A stretch of DNA of 64,000 bases from Kushneria phosphatilytica. GTDB taxonomy: Bacteria > Pseudomonadota > Gammaproteobacteria > Pseudomonadales > Halomonadaceae. Both the position numbers and the translations under genes were made by a program. The stretch spans positions 1,364,001-1,428,000 of the forward strand of contig NZ_CP043420.1 in NCBI RefSeq assembly GCF_008247605.1, written 5' to 3'. This document shows, piece after piece, positions 41,858 through 51,946 of this stretch. How positions within the stretch are numbered: position 1 is the first letter of the stretch; every line of letters starts with the position of its first letter. The notes under the pieces were generated by a model. It saw nothing but the letters and a program-made list of their open reading frames with translations. It had not been told where the DNA came from and made no database searches.

Positions 41858-42889
41858 ACGGTCTTCCCCTGCATCTTTCTGCGTTGTATTGCGTGCGGCC
41901 TGTCCTCCCTTTTTCAGGCCGGCTCGGATGGGGTGTCGACGCTGGATCAGCCCCTGTTTGCGTTCGCGCTGAGCTTCCAGATCGCCTCTGATCTGAGCAT
42001 GACTGATCAGCGCGAAAATAAAGGTCCCGCCAATGATGTTGCCGGCAAGTGTGGGCAAGCCAAAGTGGAAAACGACATCTTCCCAGCTGGCGTTTCCGCT
42101 CAGGGCCAGATAGAGCGCCTCGCTGGAGCCCACGATAATATGGGTGAAATTGCCCAGGGCCATGACATAGGTGATCAGGATGATGACCCATAGCTTGGCC
42201 TGATCGGCTGATGGTATGACCCAGACCAGGGTGGCAATCATCCAGCCTGCCAGAATACCCTTGCTGAACATTTCACCGGTTGTGTTGGCCATGACATGCT
42301 CGCCGATTTCGACAAAGGCTGCCTGGGTGGTAGCGTCGAACATCGGCATATGCTTGAAGGTAAAGGCCGCCAGCCCGGCGCCGACAATATTGCCAAACAG
42401 TACCACCCCCCACAGCCTGCCCAGATGCCAGCAACTGCTCAGCGTAGGATGGCTCATGACCGGTAGCACGGCAGTAACCGTGTTTTCGGTAAACAGTTGC
42501 TGACGCGCCAGAATGACGACCACAAACCCGACCGTGTAACCCAGGCATTCAATCAGGAAACCCAGGTCTGTCGGCGGCAGGTGGGCGTGTAGCAGGCCTC
42601 GCGCAACCATCGAAAAGCTCATCGAAATGCCTGCTGCAATGGCCGACCAGAGCAGAGCCATGGAATCCCGGGAGAGTTCCTTTTGACCATCTATGCGCAA
42701 GCGCTGGTGGACTGCAGCAGCCTGGGAGGGCAGTTCCTGAGCGGCTTCCTGTTCAGCTTCACGATTCTTTTCCGGATCATTCGATTCCGGATTCATGGGT
42801 GGGGCAGGAGAGTCGCTATTATGCTCTTCGCTGTGCTCTACACCCGCCTCGAAATGTTCCCCGGCGTGACGATTTTCCTCTTCTGCCAT
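41849..42889 (-). CDS. Formate/nitrite transporter (FNT) family protein, YfdC-like
   Basis: A 346-residue inner-membrane protein. The ATG at 42889 is preferred because GGGAGAA overlaps the earlier ATG at 42901. The first 75 residues are acidic, Glu-rich and cytoplasmic (MAEEENRHAGEHFEAGVEHSEEH), longer than in FocA or NirC. The six-helix core has the FNT blocks WSAIAAGISMSFSMVARGLL, LFTENTVTAVLPVM, WGVVLFGNIVGAG and MALGNFTHIIVGSSE (the pore-loop GNFTH is equivalent to the LGNF/VGNxxG loops). It resembles E. coli YfdC rather than FocA. The transported anion is not known. Confidence 0.87.
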   Translation of the reverse strand: MAEEENRHAGEHFEAGVEHSEEHNSDSPAPPMNPESNDPEKNREAEQEAAQELPSQAAAVHQRLRIDGQKELSRDSMALLWSAIAAGISMSFSMVARGLLHAHLPPTDLGFLIECLGYTVGFVVVILARQQLFTENTVTAVLPVMSHPTLSSCWHLGRLWGVVLFGNIVGAGLAAFTFKHMPMFDATTQAAFVEIGEHVMANTTGEMFSKGILAGWMIATLVWVIPSADQAKLWVIILITYVMALGNFTHIIVGSSEALYLALSGNASWEDVVFHFGLPTLAGNIIGGTFIFALISHAQIRGDLEAQRERKQGLIQRRHPIRAGLKKGGQAARNTTQKDAGEDRSG

Positions 42890-42949
42890 GCGTTCTCCCA
42901 TCTATCATGGCGACCTGATCGGCTTCCTGCCGGCAAACACACACGGTTG

Positions 42950-42963
42950 CATGATCGATCATG
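42950..42963. promoter_or_regulatory. 14-base perfect palindrome upstream of the FNT gene
   Basis: CATGATCGATCATG lies 61 bases before the FNT start. It may be an operator. In the rest of the gap (42964-43425) between the FNT and opgG starts I see no gene and no convincing promoter. Confidence 0.35.
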
Positions 42964-43425
42964 TCGGGTAAAAGATCACATGATAGAAGCTTGAGCGAGC
43001 TGATACCTGAAGATTATGTCCGGAATGCGCAATGGAGAAACACTTCGCCAGCGGGAGCGGGGAGGTGTGCTATAAGTGATGTCGGGGCGAGGACCAGGAC
43101 AATAAGCACTGCATCGACCTGATTATCACGTGACGTTTAATGCCTTTCATGTTGCAAAACGTCAATGAGTCGACAGGCACAGCCGACATCCTGTTGTACA
43201 TGAAATGGCCGTAAGAAAGCGTTTGTACAGGCGTTGTTCCTGCGATAACGGGGCTTGCCGGCACAGTTACCTGGCGTCCTTCCATGCCGATATAAAACAT
43301 GAGATGTCACTTGATTCGTACGCCGGCGTGATATCATGAAAACGTTGGCGGTCGGGTCCGACTTGTTCAAATGATGAAATTCTGAGAATCTTTGCCGACC
43401 TGAAATGGCTGCTTCAAGGATGTTA

Positions 43426-45027
43426 ATGAGGAACCTGCCCGTGATCGTAACTTCCACCCCGACACTTGTTCGCAGGGATGGTTCGCCATTTCGACGCTAC
43501 GCAGCGCTGGCACTCGGTTTCATGACACTGATTTCCGCCCAGAGCGTATTCGCTTTCGGGTTTGACGATGTCACCGAGAAAGCCAAATCACTGGCGGATC
43601 AGGGCTATAATGCTCCCCAGAGCAATCTGCCGGATTCATTGAAGACCCTGCAGTATCAGAAATATTCCCAGGTTCAATTCAAGTCTCAGTACTCGCTATG
43701 GCGTGGTGACAAGCTGCCCTTCGATCTGGCCTTCTTTCATGAAGGCATGCACTACGATCTGCCGGTGACCATCAACGAAGTGGTTGGTGATAATGTCAGC
43801 AAACTGCACTATGAACCGCAGCAGTTCGATTTTGGCAATTCCGGGATCGATCCTTCGAGTCTGCCTGATGACCTGGGCTATGCCGGTTTCAAGGTCAATT
43901 ATGCGTTGCAGTCCGATAACAAACAGGAAGTCATGGCGTTTCTTGGCGCCAGCTATTTCCGGGTTGTCGGTGCACATCAACGCTATGGTGTTTCCGCTCG
44001 CGGGCTGGCCATTGATACGGCACTCTCCTCGGGAGAGGAGTTTCCGCGTTTCACAACCTTCTGGGTGGTCAAACCCGACAAGGGCGACAAGTATCTGACC
44101 ATCTATGCGCTGCTGGATTCGCCGAGCGCAACCGGTGCCTATCGCTTTGTATTGCGTCCCGGTCAGGATAGCGTTGTTGACGTGAAGTCGAAGCTGTTCC
44201 TGCGCCGTCAGGTAACCAAGCTGGGTATTGCACCGCTGACCAGCATGTACCTGTATGGGCCGGCTCAGCCCAGTGAAAGCCTCAACTTCCGACCTGCCAT
44301 CCATGACTCCAATGGGCTGTTGGTCAATGCCGCCCAGGGTGACTGGCTGTGGCATACCCTGATGAATCCGAAGAAACTGATGGTGTCGACCTACCCGGCC
44401 GATAATCCGCGTGGCTTCGGACTGATGCAGCGCAATCACGAGTTTGATGGTTATCAGGATCTGCAGGATCGATATGATCTGCGGCCCAGTGCCTGGATTG
44501 AGCCACAGGGGAGCTGGGGCAAGGGGCAGGTAGAGCTGGTCGAAATCCCCACGCCCAATGAAACCAACGATAATATCGTCTCCTACTGGCGCCCGACCGG
44601 TGATCTGCCGACCGATCAGGGCCTTGAATTCGATTACCGCATCAACTGGACCAAAAACGAAGCGCGCTATCACACCGCTGATCTGGGATGGGTGGCTCAG
44701 GCACGTCGCTCGCAGGGTGAGACTCGACAGGATAATCTGGTCCGCAAGACAGACGACAGCACCATGTTCGTGCTGGACTTTGTTGGCCCTGAAATGAAAT
44801 CACTTGATGATAATGATGGGGTCAAGGCCGATGTCACTCTCGGTGATAATGGCAATCTGGTGCGTTCGAGTGTTGAGCCCAATCCTGCCATGGGTGGGTA
44901 TCGACTCAAACTGAGCGTCAAGGCGAAGGACGCTTCCAAACCGGTCGATATCCGGGCGTTGTTACGCAATGGTCAGGATCAGCCGCTGACTGAAACATGG
45001 AGCTACACGCTGCCTGCCAATGGTTGA
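43426..45027 (+). CDS. opgG: Periplasmic glucan biosynthesis protein OpgG
   Basis: A 533-residue secreted protein needed to make osmoregulated periplasmic glucans (branching of the beta-1,2 backbone). The N-terminus has a signal region ending in LISAQSVFA; the mature part begins [18 protein letters not shown], as in E. coli OpgG (FSIDDVAKQAQSLAGKGY). Further matches are [85 protein letters not shown] and the end [11 protein letters not shown]. Three starts are possible: ATG 43405, ATG 43426 (used here, with AAGGA 6 bases before it) and GTG 43441 (with GAGGAA 7 bases before it). It overlaps opgH by eight bases. Confidence 0.95.
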   Translation: MRNLPVIVTSTPTLVRRDGSPFRRYAALALGFMTLISAQSVFAFGFDDVTEKAKSLADQGYNAPQSNLPDSLKTLQYQKYSQVQFKSQYSLWRGDKLPFDLAFFHEGMHYDLPVTINEVVGDNVSKLHYEPQQFDFGNSGIDPSSLPDDLGYAGFKVNYALQSDNKQEVMAFLGASYFRVVGAHQRYGVSARGLAIDTALSSGEEFPRFTTFWVVKPDKGDKYLTIYALLDSPSATGAYRFVLRPGQDSVVDVKSKLFLRRQVTKLGIAPLTSMYLYGPAQPSESLNFRPAIHDSNGLLVNAAQGDWLWHTLMNPKKLMVSTYPADNPRGFGLMQRNHEFDGYQDLQDRYDLRPSAWIEPQGSWGKGQVELVEIPTPNETNDNIVSYWRPTGDLPTDQGLEFDYRINWTKNEARYHTADLGWVAQARRSQGETRQDNLVRKTDDSTMFVLDFVGPEMKSLDDNDGVKADVTLGDNGNLVRSSVEPNPAMGGYRLKLSVKAKDASKPVDIRALLRNGQDQPLTETWSYTLPANG

Positions 45028-47518
45028 TCAGGACTCTTACCGCAGCCCGGCGCGGACCTATCTCGAGCGCCTCGCGCTCGGGACCCGCAGCCTGAGTGAC
45101 AGACGCCAATTGCTTGGCATGGCCGAGCAGGATCTGTCGTTTGAACAGGTGCACGCTGAACTCGGCGGTGGCCGAGTGGTTCAGGATGATCCGGCCAGTG
45201 CTTCGGTGCTGCGCCGGCTGGAACTGGCCTATGGTTCCCAGCCCCTGGCCCCGCCGGAAGTGCTCACCAGTGATCGCAGTGGGCGGGTATGTCTGAAAAC
45301 CATGCCGCCCATCAGTCGTACGCCGCTTGCCCCACAACCCTGGACGACCAGCCCGTTCAAGCGTATTGCGAAAGGGATTCAGCTGCGTCGTGGCACCCGT
45401 CAGCGTCGTCAGCGCAAGCGCAGCGGCCCTGAAGCCCCGAGTCAGCCACGCTGGCAGATGGTGGGCTCGATACGTCGCTGGACGCTGGTCATATTGACCC
45501 TGGCTCAGAGCGCCATGGCAGCCTGGTACATGAGTACGGTGCTGCCTTATCAGGGGGCGCGTCTGCTGGAAGTGGTCGAGCTGGTGCTGTTTGCACTGTT
45601 GTTTTGCTGGGTCTCGTCCGGTTTCTGGACAGCGCTCATGGGCTTCTTTCAGTTGCTCAAGGGGCGTGACCGATACAGTATCTCGGCTTCTGCTGCCGGG
45701 GATGAGCCGATCGGCGAAGAGGCGCGTACCGCCATTGTGATGCCGATCTGCAATGAAGACGTCAAGCGAGTCTTTGCCGGTCTCAAGGCGACCTACGAAT
45801 CGGTGCAGCGTACCGGTTACGGTGATCGGTTCGAATTTCACGTACTCAGTGATACCTACGATCCCGATCTGGCCGTTGAGGAAAATCACGCGTGGTTGCG
45901 CCTTTGCCGTGAGGTAGGGGGATTCGGCCGCATCTTCTACCGGCGCCGTCAGCGTCGAGTGAAGCGCAAGAGCGGCAATATCGATGATTTCTGTCGCCGC
46001 TTCGGTGCCAGGTACCGCTATATGGTGGTACTTGATGCCGATAGCGTGATGAGCGGTTCCTGTCTCAAACGTCTGGTTCAGCTGATGGAGGCCAATCCGG
46101 ATGCCGGCATCATTCAGTCGGCGCCGATGGCGGCCGGAGGGACCAATCTTTATGCGCGCATGCAGCAATTTGCCACTCGCGTCTATGGTCCGCTGTTTAC
46201 TGCAGGGCTGCACTTCTGGCAGTTGGGTGAGTCGCACTACTGGGGACACAACGCGATTATTCGTGTTGAACCTTTCATGTATTACTGCTCGCTGGCGCCG
46301 CTGCCTGGCAAGGGGTCGCTTTCCGGGGAGATTCTCTCGCACGACTTTGTCGAAGCTGCACTGATGCGTCGTGCCGGGTGGGGCGTCTGGATTGCCTATG
46401 ACCTGCCGGGCAGTTACGAGGAAATGCCGCCCAATCTGCTCGATGAGTTGCAACGTGATCGGCGTTGGTGTCAGGGCAATATCATGAACTTCCGGCTGTT
46501 TCTGGTCCGCGGCATGCACCCGGTGCACCGGGCCGTGTTCCTGACCGGCGTAATGTCCTATCTCTCGGCGCCCCTCTGGTTTCTGTTTCTGGCACTATCC
46601 ACCACGCTGCTGGCGTTGCATACCATGACGACGCCACAGTATTTCACTGAACCCATGCAGCTCTTTCCGAGCTGGCCGGAGTGGCATCCTGGCAGGGCTG
46701 TAGCGCTGTTTTCTACCACCATGACGCTGCTGTTTCTGCCCAAGATCCTCAGTGTGCTGCTGATTTGTATCAAGGGAGCTCGCGATTACGGCGGTAGTGC
46801 CCGAGTCGTGCTCTCGATGATTATCGAATCGCTGGTATCCATGCTATTGGCGCCGGTACGTATGCTGTTTCATACCCGTTTTGTGCTTATGGCGCTGCTG
46901 GGTATCGAAGTGAAGTGGAAGTCGCCCGATCGCGAGAGCAGCGATACACCCTGGCGTGAAGCTGCCCGACGCCATGGTGGTCAGACCCTGCTGGGGATTG
47001 CCTGGACGTTGTTCGTTCTCTGGCTTGATCCACTGTTCCTGCTCTGGCTGTGGCCAATCGTTGGCGCGCTGATGCTGTCGATTCCCGTTTCGGTAATGAC
47101 CAGCAAGGTTGGACTGGGACTGGGCGCCCGTCGTATACGGATGTTTCTGATTCCCGAAGAGGCCCGGACACCACGTGAGCTTCGCTCGACGCGACACAAC
47201 GTTCGTTTTGCGCAGCGCCGTCCGCCGGCACCAGGCTTTATCGAGAGTGTGGTCAATCCCATCGACAATGCACTGGCCTGTGCGATGGGGGTAGCGCGTC
47301 ATGGACATTCGGAAGCCATTGAGTCCAGCCGTCAGGCGCAGGTTCGCCATGCCCTGGTCGGTGGTCCCGAAGGGCTTTCCAACAAGGATCGTCTGCTCCT
47401 GCTGGATGATCCGGTCATGCTGTCGCGGCTGCATTATCAGGTATGGGGGCGCAGTGATCGCTATCCGGCCTGGCTGGAAGCGGCCTATGCCGATCAACCG
47501 GAGCCCTGGTTCAGCTAG
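45020..47518 (+). CDS. opgH: Glucan biosynthesis glucosyltransferase OpgH
   Basis: An 832-residue inner-membrane family-2 glycosyltransferase that builds the linear beta-1,2-glucan from UDP-glucose. Two helices follow the first 155 residues. The cytoplasmic catalytic domain has [20 protein letters not shown], the [10 protein letters not shown] (DxD) site, [15 protein letters not shown] and the acceptor motif [10 protein letters not shown] (QxxRW). Five or six further helices occupy about residues 515-700. The start overlaps the opgG stop by eight bases, as in E. coli opgGH, so translation is coupled. Osmotic regulation is typical of the family. It ends before a strong terminator. Confidence 0.96.
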   Translation: MVDQDSYRSPARTYLERLALGTRSLSDRRQLLGMAEQDLSFEQVHAELGGGRVVQDDPASASVLRRLELAYGSQPLAPPEVLTSDRSGRVCLKTMPPISRTPLAPQPWTTSPFKRIAKGIQLRRGTRQRRQRKRSGPEAPSQPRWQMVGSIRRWTLVILTLAQSAMAAWYMSTVLPYQGARLLEVVELVLFALLFCWVSSGFWTALMGFFQLLKGRDRYSISASAAGDEPIGEEARTAIVMPICNEDVKRVFAGLKATYESVQRTGYGDRFEFHVLSDTYDPDLAVEENHAWLRLCREVGGFGRIFYRRRQRRVKRKSGNIDDFCRRFGARYRYMVVLDADSVMSGSCLKRLVQLMEANPDAGIIQSAPMAAGGTNLYARMQQFATRVYGPLFTAGLHFWQLGESHYWGHNAIIRVEPFMYYCSLAPLPGKGSLSGEILSHDFVEAALMRRAGWGVWIAYDLPGSYEEMPPNLLDELQRDRRWCQGNIMNFRLFLVRGMHPVHRAVFLTGVMSYLSAPLWFLFLALSTTLLALHTMTTPQYFTEPMQLFPSWPEWHPGRAVALFSTTMTLLFLPKILSVLLICIKGARDYGGSARVVLSMIIESLVSMLLAPVRMLFHTRFVLMALLGIEVKWKSPDRESSDTPWREAARRHGGQTLLGIAWTLFVLWLDPLFLLWLWPIVGALMLSIPVSVMTSKVGLGLGARRIRMFLIPEEARTPRELRSTRHNVRFAQRRPPAPGFIESVVNPIDNALACAMGVARHGHSEAIESSRQAQVRHALVGGPEGLSNKDRLLLLDDPVMLSRLHYQVWGRSDRYPAWLEAAYADQPEPWFS

Positions 47519-47537
47519 CCATGAGCGGCGGGTTGTA

Positions 47538-47573
47538 ATAAAAAACCCCGACCATGATGGTCGGGGTTTTTTA
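47538..47573. terminator. Bidirectional rho-independent terminator
   Basis: ACCCCGACCA pairs with TGGTCGGGGT, flanked by A6 and T6. It serves opgH (+) and cysI (-). Confidence 0.92.
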
Positions 47574-47594
47574 ATGGTCGCTGGAAAGGTGGCT

Positions 47595-49346
47595 TCAGGT
47601 GTCGTGGAAGTCGAGCCCCTGAGTGGTTGCCTTGATCACACCGGCACGAATCACGAAATCACCGAAACATTCACCACTCTTGCGTTCACCGGCATAGCGG
47701 TGCAGCAGGGGGGTAAGCTCTTCAAGAATGGTCTTTTCGTCGATGTTTTCCCGATACATCTTGTTGAGTCGGGTACCGGTGTCATTGCCCCCCAGATAGA
47801 GGTTGTAACGGCCGATGGCCTTGCCCACAAAACCGATCTCGGCCATGAAAGGGCGACCACAGCCATTGGGGCAGCCGGTCATGCGGATAACGATCGGATC
47901 ATTTTCCAGCCCGGCATCCTTCATGACGCCATCCAGCTTGTCGAGCAGGGTCGGGAGATAACGCTCGCTCTCGGCCATCGCCAGCCCGCAGGTAGGGAAG
48001 GCCACACAGGCGATCGAGTGCTGACGCAAGGGAGACACCGACCGCTCCATGTGATAGCGATCAATGATAGCGTCAATCTTTTCCCGGTTTGACTCGGCCA
48101 CGCAGGTGATGATCACGTTCTGATTGGTGGTCAGAACGATGTCACCATCGTGAATATCTGCAATGGCACGCAGGCCGGATTTGATATTCATGCCGGCGTG
48201 GATGGGATTGTCCACCGGATAGTCGCGAATACGACCGTTCTCGATGAACAGACCATAATGCCATTGGTCGTCCTCGCCCTGGTGCCAGCCCAGTCGATCC
48301 CCGGTCGAGTTGAACTCGAATGGGCGCTCCGCGTCCAGCTCGTAGCCGAGGTAGCTTTCGACTTCGGCCTTGAAGTGATCGACACCCATGGCATCGACCG
48401 TGTACTTCAGGCGCGCATTCTTGCGGTCATGGCGATTGCCATTGTCACGCTGTACCAGCATGATTTTCTCAGCGACATCCACAGTCTGCTCGACAGTGCA
48501 GTAGCCGATAACGGTGGCCATGCGGGGGTAGGTGGCCGGTTCTCCATGCGTGGTACCCATGCCACCCCCCACGGCCACATTGAAGCCCTTGAGTTGTCCC
48601 TGCGCATCAACATCGGCCACAAAGGCGATGTCGTTGGTAAAGACATCAAGTTCATTATCGGGTGGAATCGCCAGACCGATCTTGAACTTGCGAGGCAGGT
48701 AGTGGCGAGTATAGAGCGGCTCCTGCTCTTCTGCCTCCTGAAGGCCACCGGCCACCAGTTCCTCGCCGAGAAAAATCTCGTGGTAGGCACGCGTGCGAGG
48801 CAGCAGGTGAGCACTGATCTCACCAGCCAGTTCATATACCTGGTGGTGTACGGCCGAGAGGTGCGGGTTGGCCGTCGAGGTTACGTTACGATTGACATCA
48901 CCGCATGCAGCGATGGTATCGATCATGGCGTCATTGACCGTTTTCAGATGCGCGCGCAGATTTTCCTTGAATACGCCATGATACTGAAAGGTCTGACGCG
49001 TCGTGATGCGCAATGTGTCGTTGGCATATTGGGTGGCAACGTCATCCAGTGTCTGCCACTGGGCAGCACTGATACGGCCGCCGGGCAGGCGCAAGCGCAC
49101 CATGAAGGAATAGAGCGGCTCCAGCTTGCGCTGACGGCGTTCGTTACGGACATCACGATCGTCCTGCTGATAAAAGCCGTGGAACTTGGTGAGCTGGGTA
49201 TCGGCTTCGGAGACAGCGCCGGTCGCTCGGTCATTCATTCCAGCCATCAGACCGCCGCGCAGATAACTGCTGTCGAACTTCAAGCGCTCGTTGGGATGCA
49301 GCTCATCAAACGAGATGTCACGGAGTTTGGTGATGATATCGGTCAT
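47595..49346 (-). CDS. cysI: Sulfite reductase hemoprotein beta-component
   Basis: A 583-residue enzyme that, with siroheme and a 4Fe-4S cluster, reduces sulfite to sulfide for cysteine synthesis. The cluster and siroheme ligand cysteines are visible in CVAFPTCGLAMAES and TGCPNGCGRP. The N-terminal ferredoxin-like half shows RLRLPGGRISAAQW, LRITTRQTFQYHGV and the arginine-rich CGDVNRNVTSTANP. It belongs to the hemoprotein class that pairs with CysJ, whose gene lies just upstream (only two bases separate them), so cysJI is an operon. cysH and cysG are not in view. Confidence 0.97.
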   Translation of the reverse strand: MTDIITKLRDISFDELHPNERLKFDSSYLRGGLMAGMNDRATGAVSEADTQLTKFHGFYQQDDRDVRNERRQRKLEPLYSFMVRLRLPGGRISAAQWQTLDDVATQYANDTLRITTRQTFQYHGVFKENLRAHLKTVNDAMIDTIAACGDVNRNVTSTANPHLSAVHHQVYELAGEISAHLLPRTRAYHEIFLGEELVAGGLQEAEEQEPLYTRHYLPRKFKIGLAIPPDNELDVFTNDIAFVADVDAQGQLKGFNVAVGGGMGTTHGEPATYPRMATVIGYCTVEQTVDVAEKIMLVQRDNGNRHDRKNARLKYTVDAMGVDHFKAEVESYLGYELDAERPFEFNSTGDRLGWHQGEDDQWHYGLFIENGRIRDYPVDNPIHAGMNIKSGLRAIADIHDGDIVLTTNQNVIITCVAESNREKIDAIIDRYHMERSVSPLRQHSIACVAFPTCGLAMAESERYLPTLLDKLDGVMKDAGLENDPIVIRMTGCPNGCGRPFMAEIGFVGKAIGRYNLYLGGNDTGTRLNKMYRENIDEKTILEELTPLLHRYAGERKSGECFGDFVIRAGVIKATTQGLDFHDT

Positions 49347-49348
49347 GG

Positions 49349-51163
49349 TCAGTATACGTCTCGCTGGTAGCGCCTTGACTGCTGTAGTTCGCGCACATGA
49401 TTGGCAGCGCTTTCTTCATCCAGGCCGCCATACTGCTGCATGATATCCAGCAGGGCCTGATGAACGTCGGCCGCCATGCGTTCGCCATCGCCACAGACAT
49501 AAAAATGTGCGCCTTCCTCAAGCCAGGCGTGAATCTCTTCGCCATGTTCACGCATGCGATCCTGAACGTAGATCTTCTCTGCCTGATCACGTGAAAAGGC
49601 TACTTCCAGGCGGCTTAACAGGCCTTTTTCACGCCAGTCGAGCCATTCACTCTGATAGAGAAAGTCGGTACGGAAGTGCTGGTCGCCGAAGAACAGCCAG
49701 TTTTTGCCCTGGGCGCCACGCTCTTCGCGCTCCTGCATGAAGGCCCTGAAAGGCGCCACCCCGGTGCCCGGACCAACCATGATGATCGGCGTATTATCGT
49801 CGTGCGGCAGCTTGAAGTTCTTGTTGTGATCGATGTAGATCGGAATGCGATCCCCCGGCTCGACATGATCGGCCAGATAGCCGGTTGTGACGCCATTGCG
49901 GGAGCGTCCCAGCGATTCATAGCGCACCACGCCGACAGTCAGATGTACTTCATCAGGATCGACGTTGTGGCTTGAGGCGATCGAGTAAAGTCGCGGAGGC
50001 AGCTTGCGTAGCGCCTGAATGAAGGTGGCAGCATCGAGTTGTTCGACCGGGAACTGCTCGATCACATCAATGATATGACGGCCGTAGCTCCATTCGCGAA
50101 ATTCCTGACGGGCATCCTCACCCAGTAACCGCCTCAGTTCGGCATTATCACTGAGTTCAGCCCATTTCTCGACGAAGGGACGAGTCAGTGTAGTGACTTC
50201 GAAGTCCCTGAGCAGTGCCTCACGCAACTGCCGCCCTTCGCCGAGCTCGCTTTCGGCGTCAAGACTTAGCGCAGCGATCAGTTCATCGACATAATCGGGA
50301 TCGTTCTGCGGTACGATACCGACGGCATCGCCGGGCTCATAGACCAGTCCGGAGTCTTCCAGTGACAGCTCGATATGACGTGTTTCCTTGCTGGAACCAT
50401 CATCATTGAGCAACACGGCATCGAGCACTTCCGCATGAAAGGGATTGCGCTTCGACCATTGTGATTTTTCTCCACCGGTACTTGCCGGGGCTTGCGATGT
50501 GCCCGCGGCAGCGGCGCTGGCGCCGCCAGTCAGTTCACCCAGCTTCGATAGAGCGTCTTCGATCCAGGCTTCGGCGGCATCTTCATAATCGACATCACAA
50601 TCGACTCGGTCGAGGAAGCGCTCAGCGCCCAGCTCCGCAAAGCGGGCATCAAAATCCTTGCCCATCTGGCAGAACTGATCATAGCTGGAGTCACCCAGTC
50701 CGAGTACCGTGAACCGGGAGCCTTCCAGTTTTGGTGCCTTGCGGCCGTTGAGCAGCTCATGAAACCCGATCGCCGGGTCCGGTGGCTCACCCTCGCCGTG
50801 GGTGCTGACCACGACCATCAGGTTGAGCGGCTCCTTGAGTTCCTTCTTGCCGAAATCGGCCATATCGGCGAAGCGCACTTCGAAACCACGAGCCTTGGCA
50901 CGATCGCGCGCCATCTCGGCAACGCCCTCGGCATTACCGGTCTGACTGCCGAACAGCACCACGACTTCCGGCGCTGAGCTGGCGGTATTGGCCTGAGTTG
51001 ACGCCTCCACCGGGGTGTGCGCTCCTGAAGCGCCGAGTCCGGCGAGATACCCACTCAGCCAGGTCATCTGATGGCCATCCAGACCTTGCAGCACCTCATT
51101 GAGGCGTTGCGCCTGGTCGGCGCTCAGGGGACTGTTGGTATCGAGTAGGGGGCCTTGCGACAT
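49349..51163 (-). CDS. cysJ: NADPH-sulfite reductase flavoprotein alpha-component
   Basis: A 604-residue diflavin reductase that passes electrons from NADPH to CysI. An FMN-binding flavodoxin domain comes first (VVVLFGSQTGNAEGVAEMARDRAKA, STHGEGEPPDPA, LGLGDSSYDQFCQMGKDFD), then a linker, an FAD domain (RLYSIASSHNVDPDEVHLTV, GVTTGYLADHVEPGD) and an NADPH domain (IMVGPGTGVAPFRAFMQEREERG, YVCGDGERMAADVHQALLDIM). The C-terminus ends in DVY, a typical aromatic stacking residue. I chose ATG 51163, which has GAGGAA 8 bases before it. Cys and Met biosynthetic control through CysB is usual but no site was tested. Confidence 0.96.
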   Translation of the reverse strand: MSQGPLLDTNSPLSADQAQRLNEVLQGLDGHQMTWLSGYLAGLGASGAHTPVEASTQANTASSAPEVVVLFGSQTGNAEGVAEMARDRAKARGFEVRFADMADFGKKELKEPLNLMVVVSTHGEGEPPDPAIGFHELLNGRKAPKLEGSRFTVLGLGDSSYDQFCQMGKDFDARFAELGAERFLDRVDCDVDYEDAAEAWIEDALSKLGELTGGASAAAAGTSQAPASTGGEKSQWSKRNPFHAEVLDAVLLNDDGSSKETRHIELSLEDSGLVYEPGDAVGIVPQNDPDYVDELIAALSLDAESELGEGRQLREALLRDFEVTTLTRPFVEKWAELSDNAELRRLLGEDARQEFREWSYGRHIIDVIEQFPVEQLDAATFIQALRKLPPRLYSIASSHNVDPDEVHLTVGVVRYESLGRSRNGVTTGYLADHVEPGDRIPIYIDHNKNFKLPHDDNTPIIMVGPGTGVAPFRAFMQEREERGAQGKNWLFFGDQHFRTDFLYQSEWLDWREKGLLSRLEVAFSRDQAEKIYVQDRMREHGEEIHAWLEEGAHFYVCGDGERMAADVHQALLDIMQQYGGLDEESAANHVRELQQSRRYQRDVY

Positions 51164-51291
51164 CGGGTTATTCCTCATCTCGTCCCCGGGGCGGGAAAAT
51201 GCATGCTAGCGATTGGCCCCTCGAATTAAAAGGTATAAATGATAATGCTGTTATTCGAAAATGAATTAAAAACGCCACAGGGAGAAGCCAG

Positions 51292-51897
51292 ATGACGTGC
51301 ACCACCTCGCCTGATTCATGGGCGGCTGACTCGCTGGTATCGATGCTGGATCAGCGATGCAGTCGGCGCACATTTGGTGCCTCCCCGCTTGCTGCCAGTC
51401 ATCTGATACGTCTGCTCTGGTCAGCGCAGGGCGCTACCAGTAAAGGAGGGCGCACCACCCCTTCGGCGCATGCTTGCTATCCACTGAGCGTGGCGACTTA
51501 TTGTACGCATGTCGAGGGGATGTCGCATGGACTCTATCGCTACCATACCGATCAGAACAGGCTGGAAGCGCTGCCGTTGGGCGCTGATTTTCATGTCGAG
51601 CGTTTGGGGGTTGGTGCGCAGCCCTGGCTGAATGAGGCTCCAGCGTTGATGTTGATTGGCGCTGATACTGGCAGGATGAATCTGCATTTCGCTGATCAGG
51701 GTGCAGAACGCGGGGCACGCTTTGCTCACCTGGAGGCCGGTGCCGCGATGCAGAATGTGCTGCTGATGGCAGAGACGATGGCCCTGGCTGCTGTCTGTGT
51801 TGCGGGTATTGAGGAACATGCACCGGAGTTTCGTCAGGCATTTGATGACACGGTCAGTCCACTGATGGTGCTATGCCTCGGGGAGCGCAGTGAGTAA
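51292..51897 (+). CDS. SagB/ThcOx-like nitroreductase-family protein
   Basis: A 201-residue flavin-dependent nitroreductase-fold protein, with AGGGAGAAG before the ATG. Family features are RCSRRTFGASPLAASHLIRLLWSAQG, where RxSxRxF starts the FMN site, then GRTTPSAHACYPLSVATYC, YRYHTDQNRLEAL, and HLEAGAAMQNVLLMAETMALAAVCVAGI. It is close to the SagB/thiazole-oxidase branch that makes azoles in peptide natural products, but no precursor, SagC/D or transport genes are beside it. A role in thiol or quinone chemistry is as likely. It is divergent from cysJ with 128 bases between them. Confidence 0.83.
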   Translation: MTCTTSPDSWAADSLVSMLDQRCSRRTFGASPLAASHLIRLLWSAQGATSKGGRTTPSAHACYPLSVATYCTHVEGMSHGLYRYHTDQNRLEALPLGADFHVERLGVGAQPWLNEAPALMLIGADTGRMNLHFADQGAERGARFAHLEAGAAMQNVLLMAETMALAAVCVAGIEEHAPEFRQAFDDTVSPLMVLCLGERSE

Positions 51898-51946
51898 GCG
51901 TTTGCGGCATCTGACAGCAGACGAGCGAGTACTTCAAGGGTAACTC

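Noticed and set aside
44918..46528. A 536-codon open frame on the minus strand opposite opgG/opgH
   Set aside because: It is the antisense shadow of opgH, whose motifs and overlap with opgG are certain. Its translation is rich in His, Gln and Arg and shows no domain.
48150..49370. A 406-codon open frame on the plus strand opposite cysI
   Set aside because: It lies wholly antisense to cysI, has no ribosome site of note and no family-like sequence.
51230..51256. Fur-like AATGATAAT stretch between cysJ and the SagB-like gene
   Set aside because: Only about 11 of 19 consensus bases match, too few to list as a Fur box; it may simply be an AT-rich promoter.
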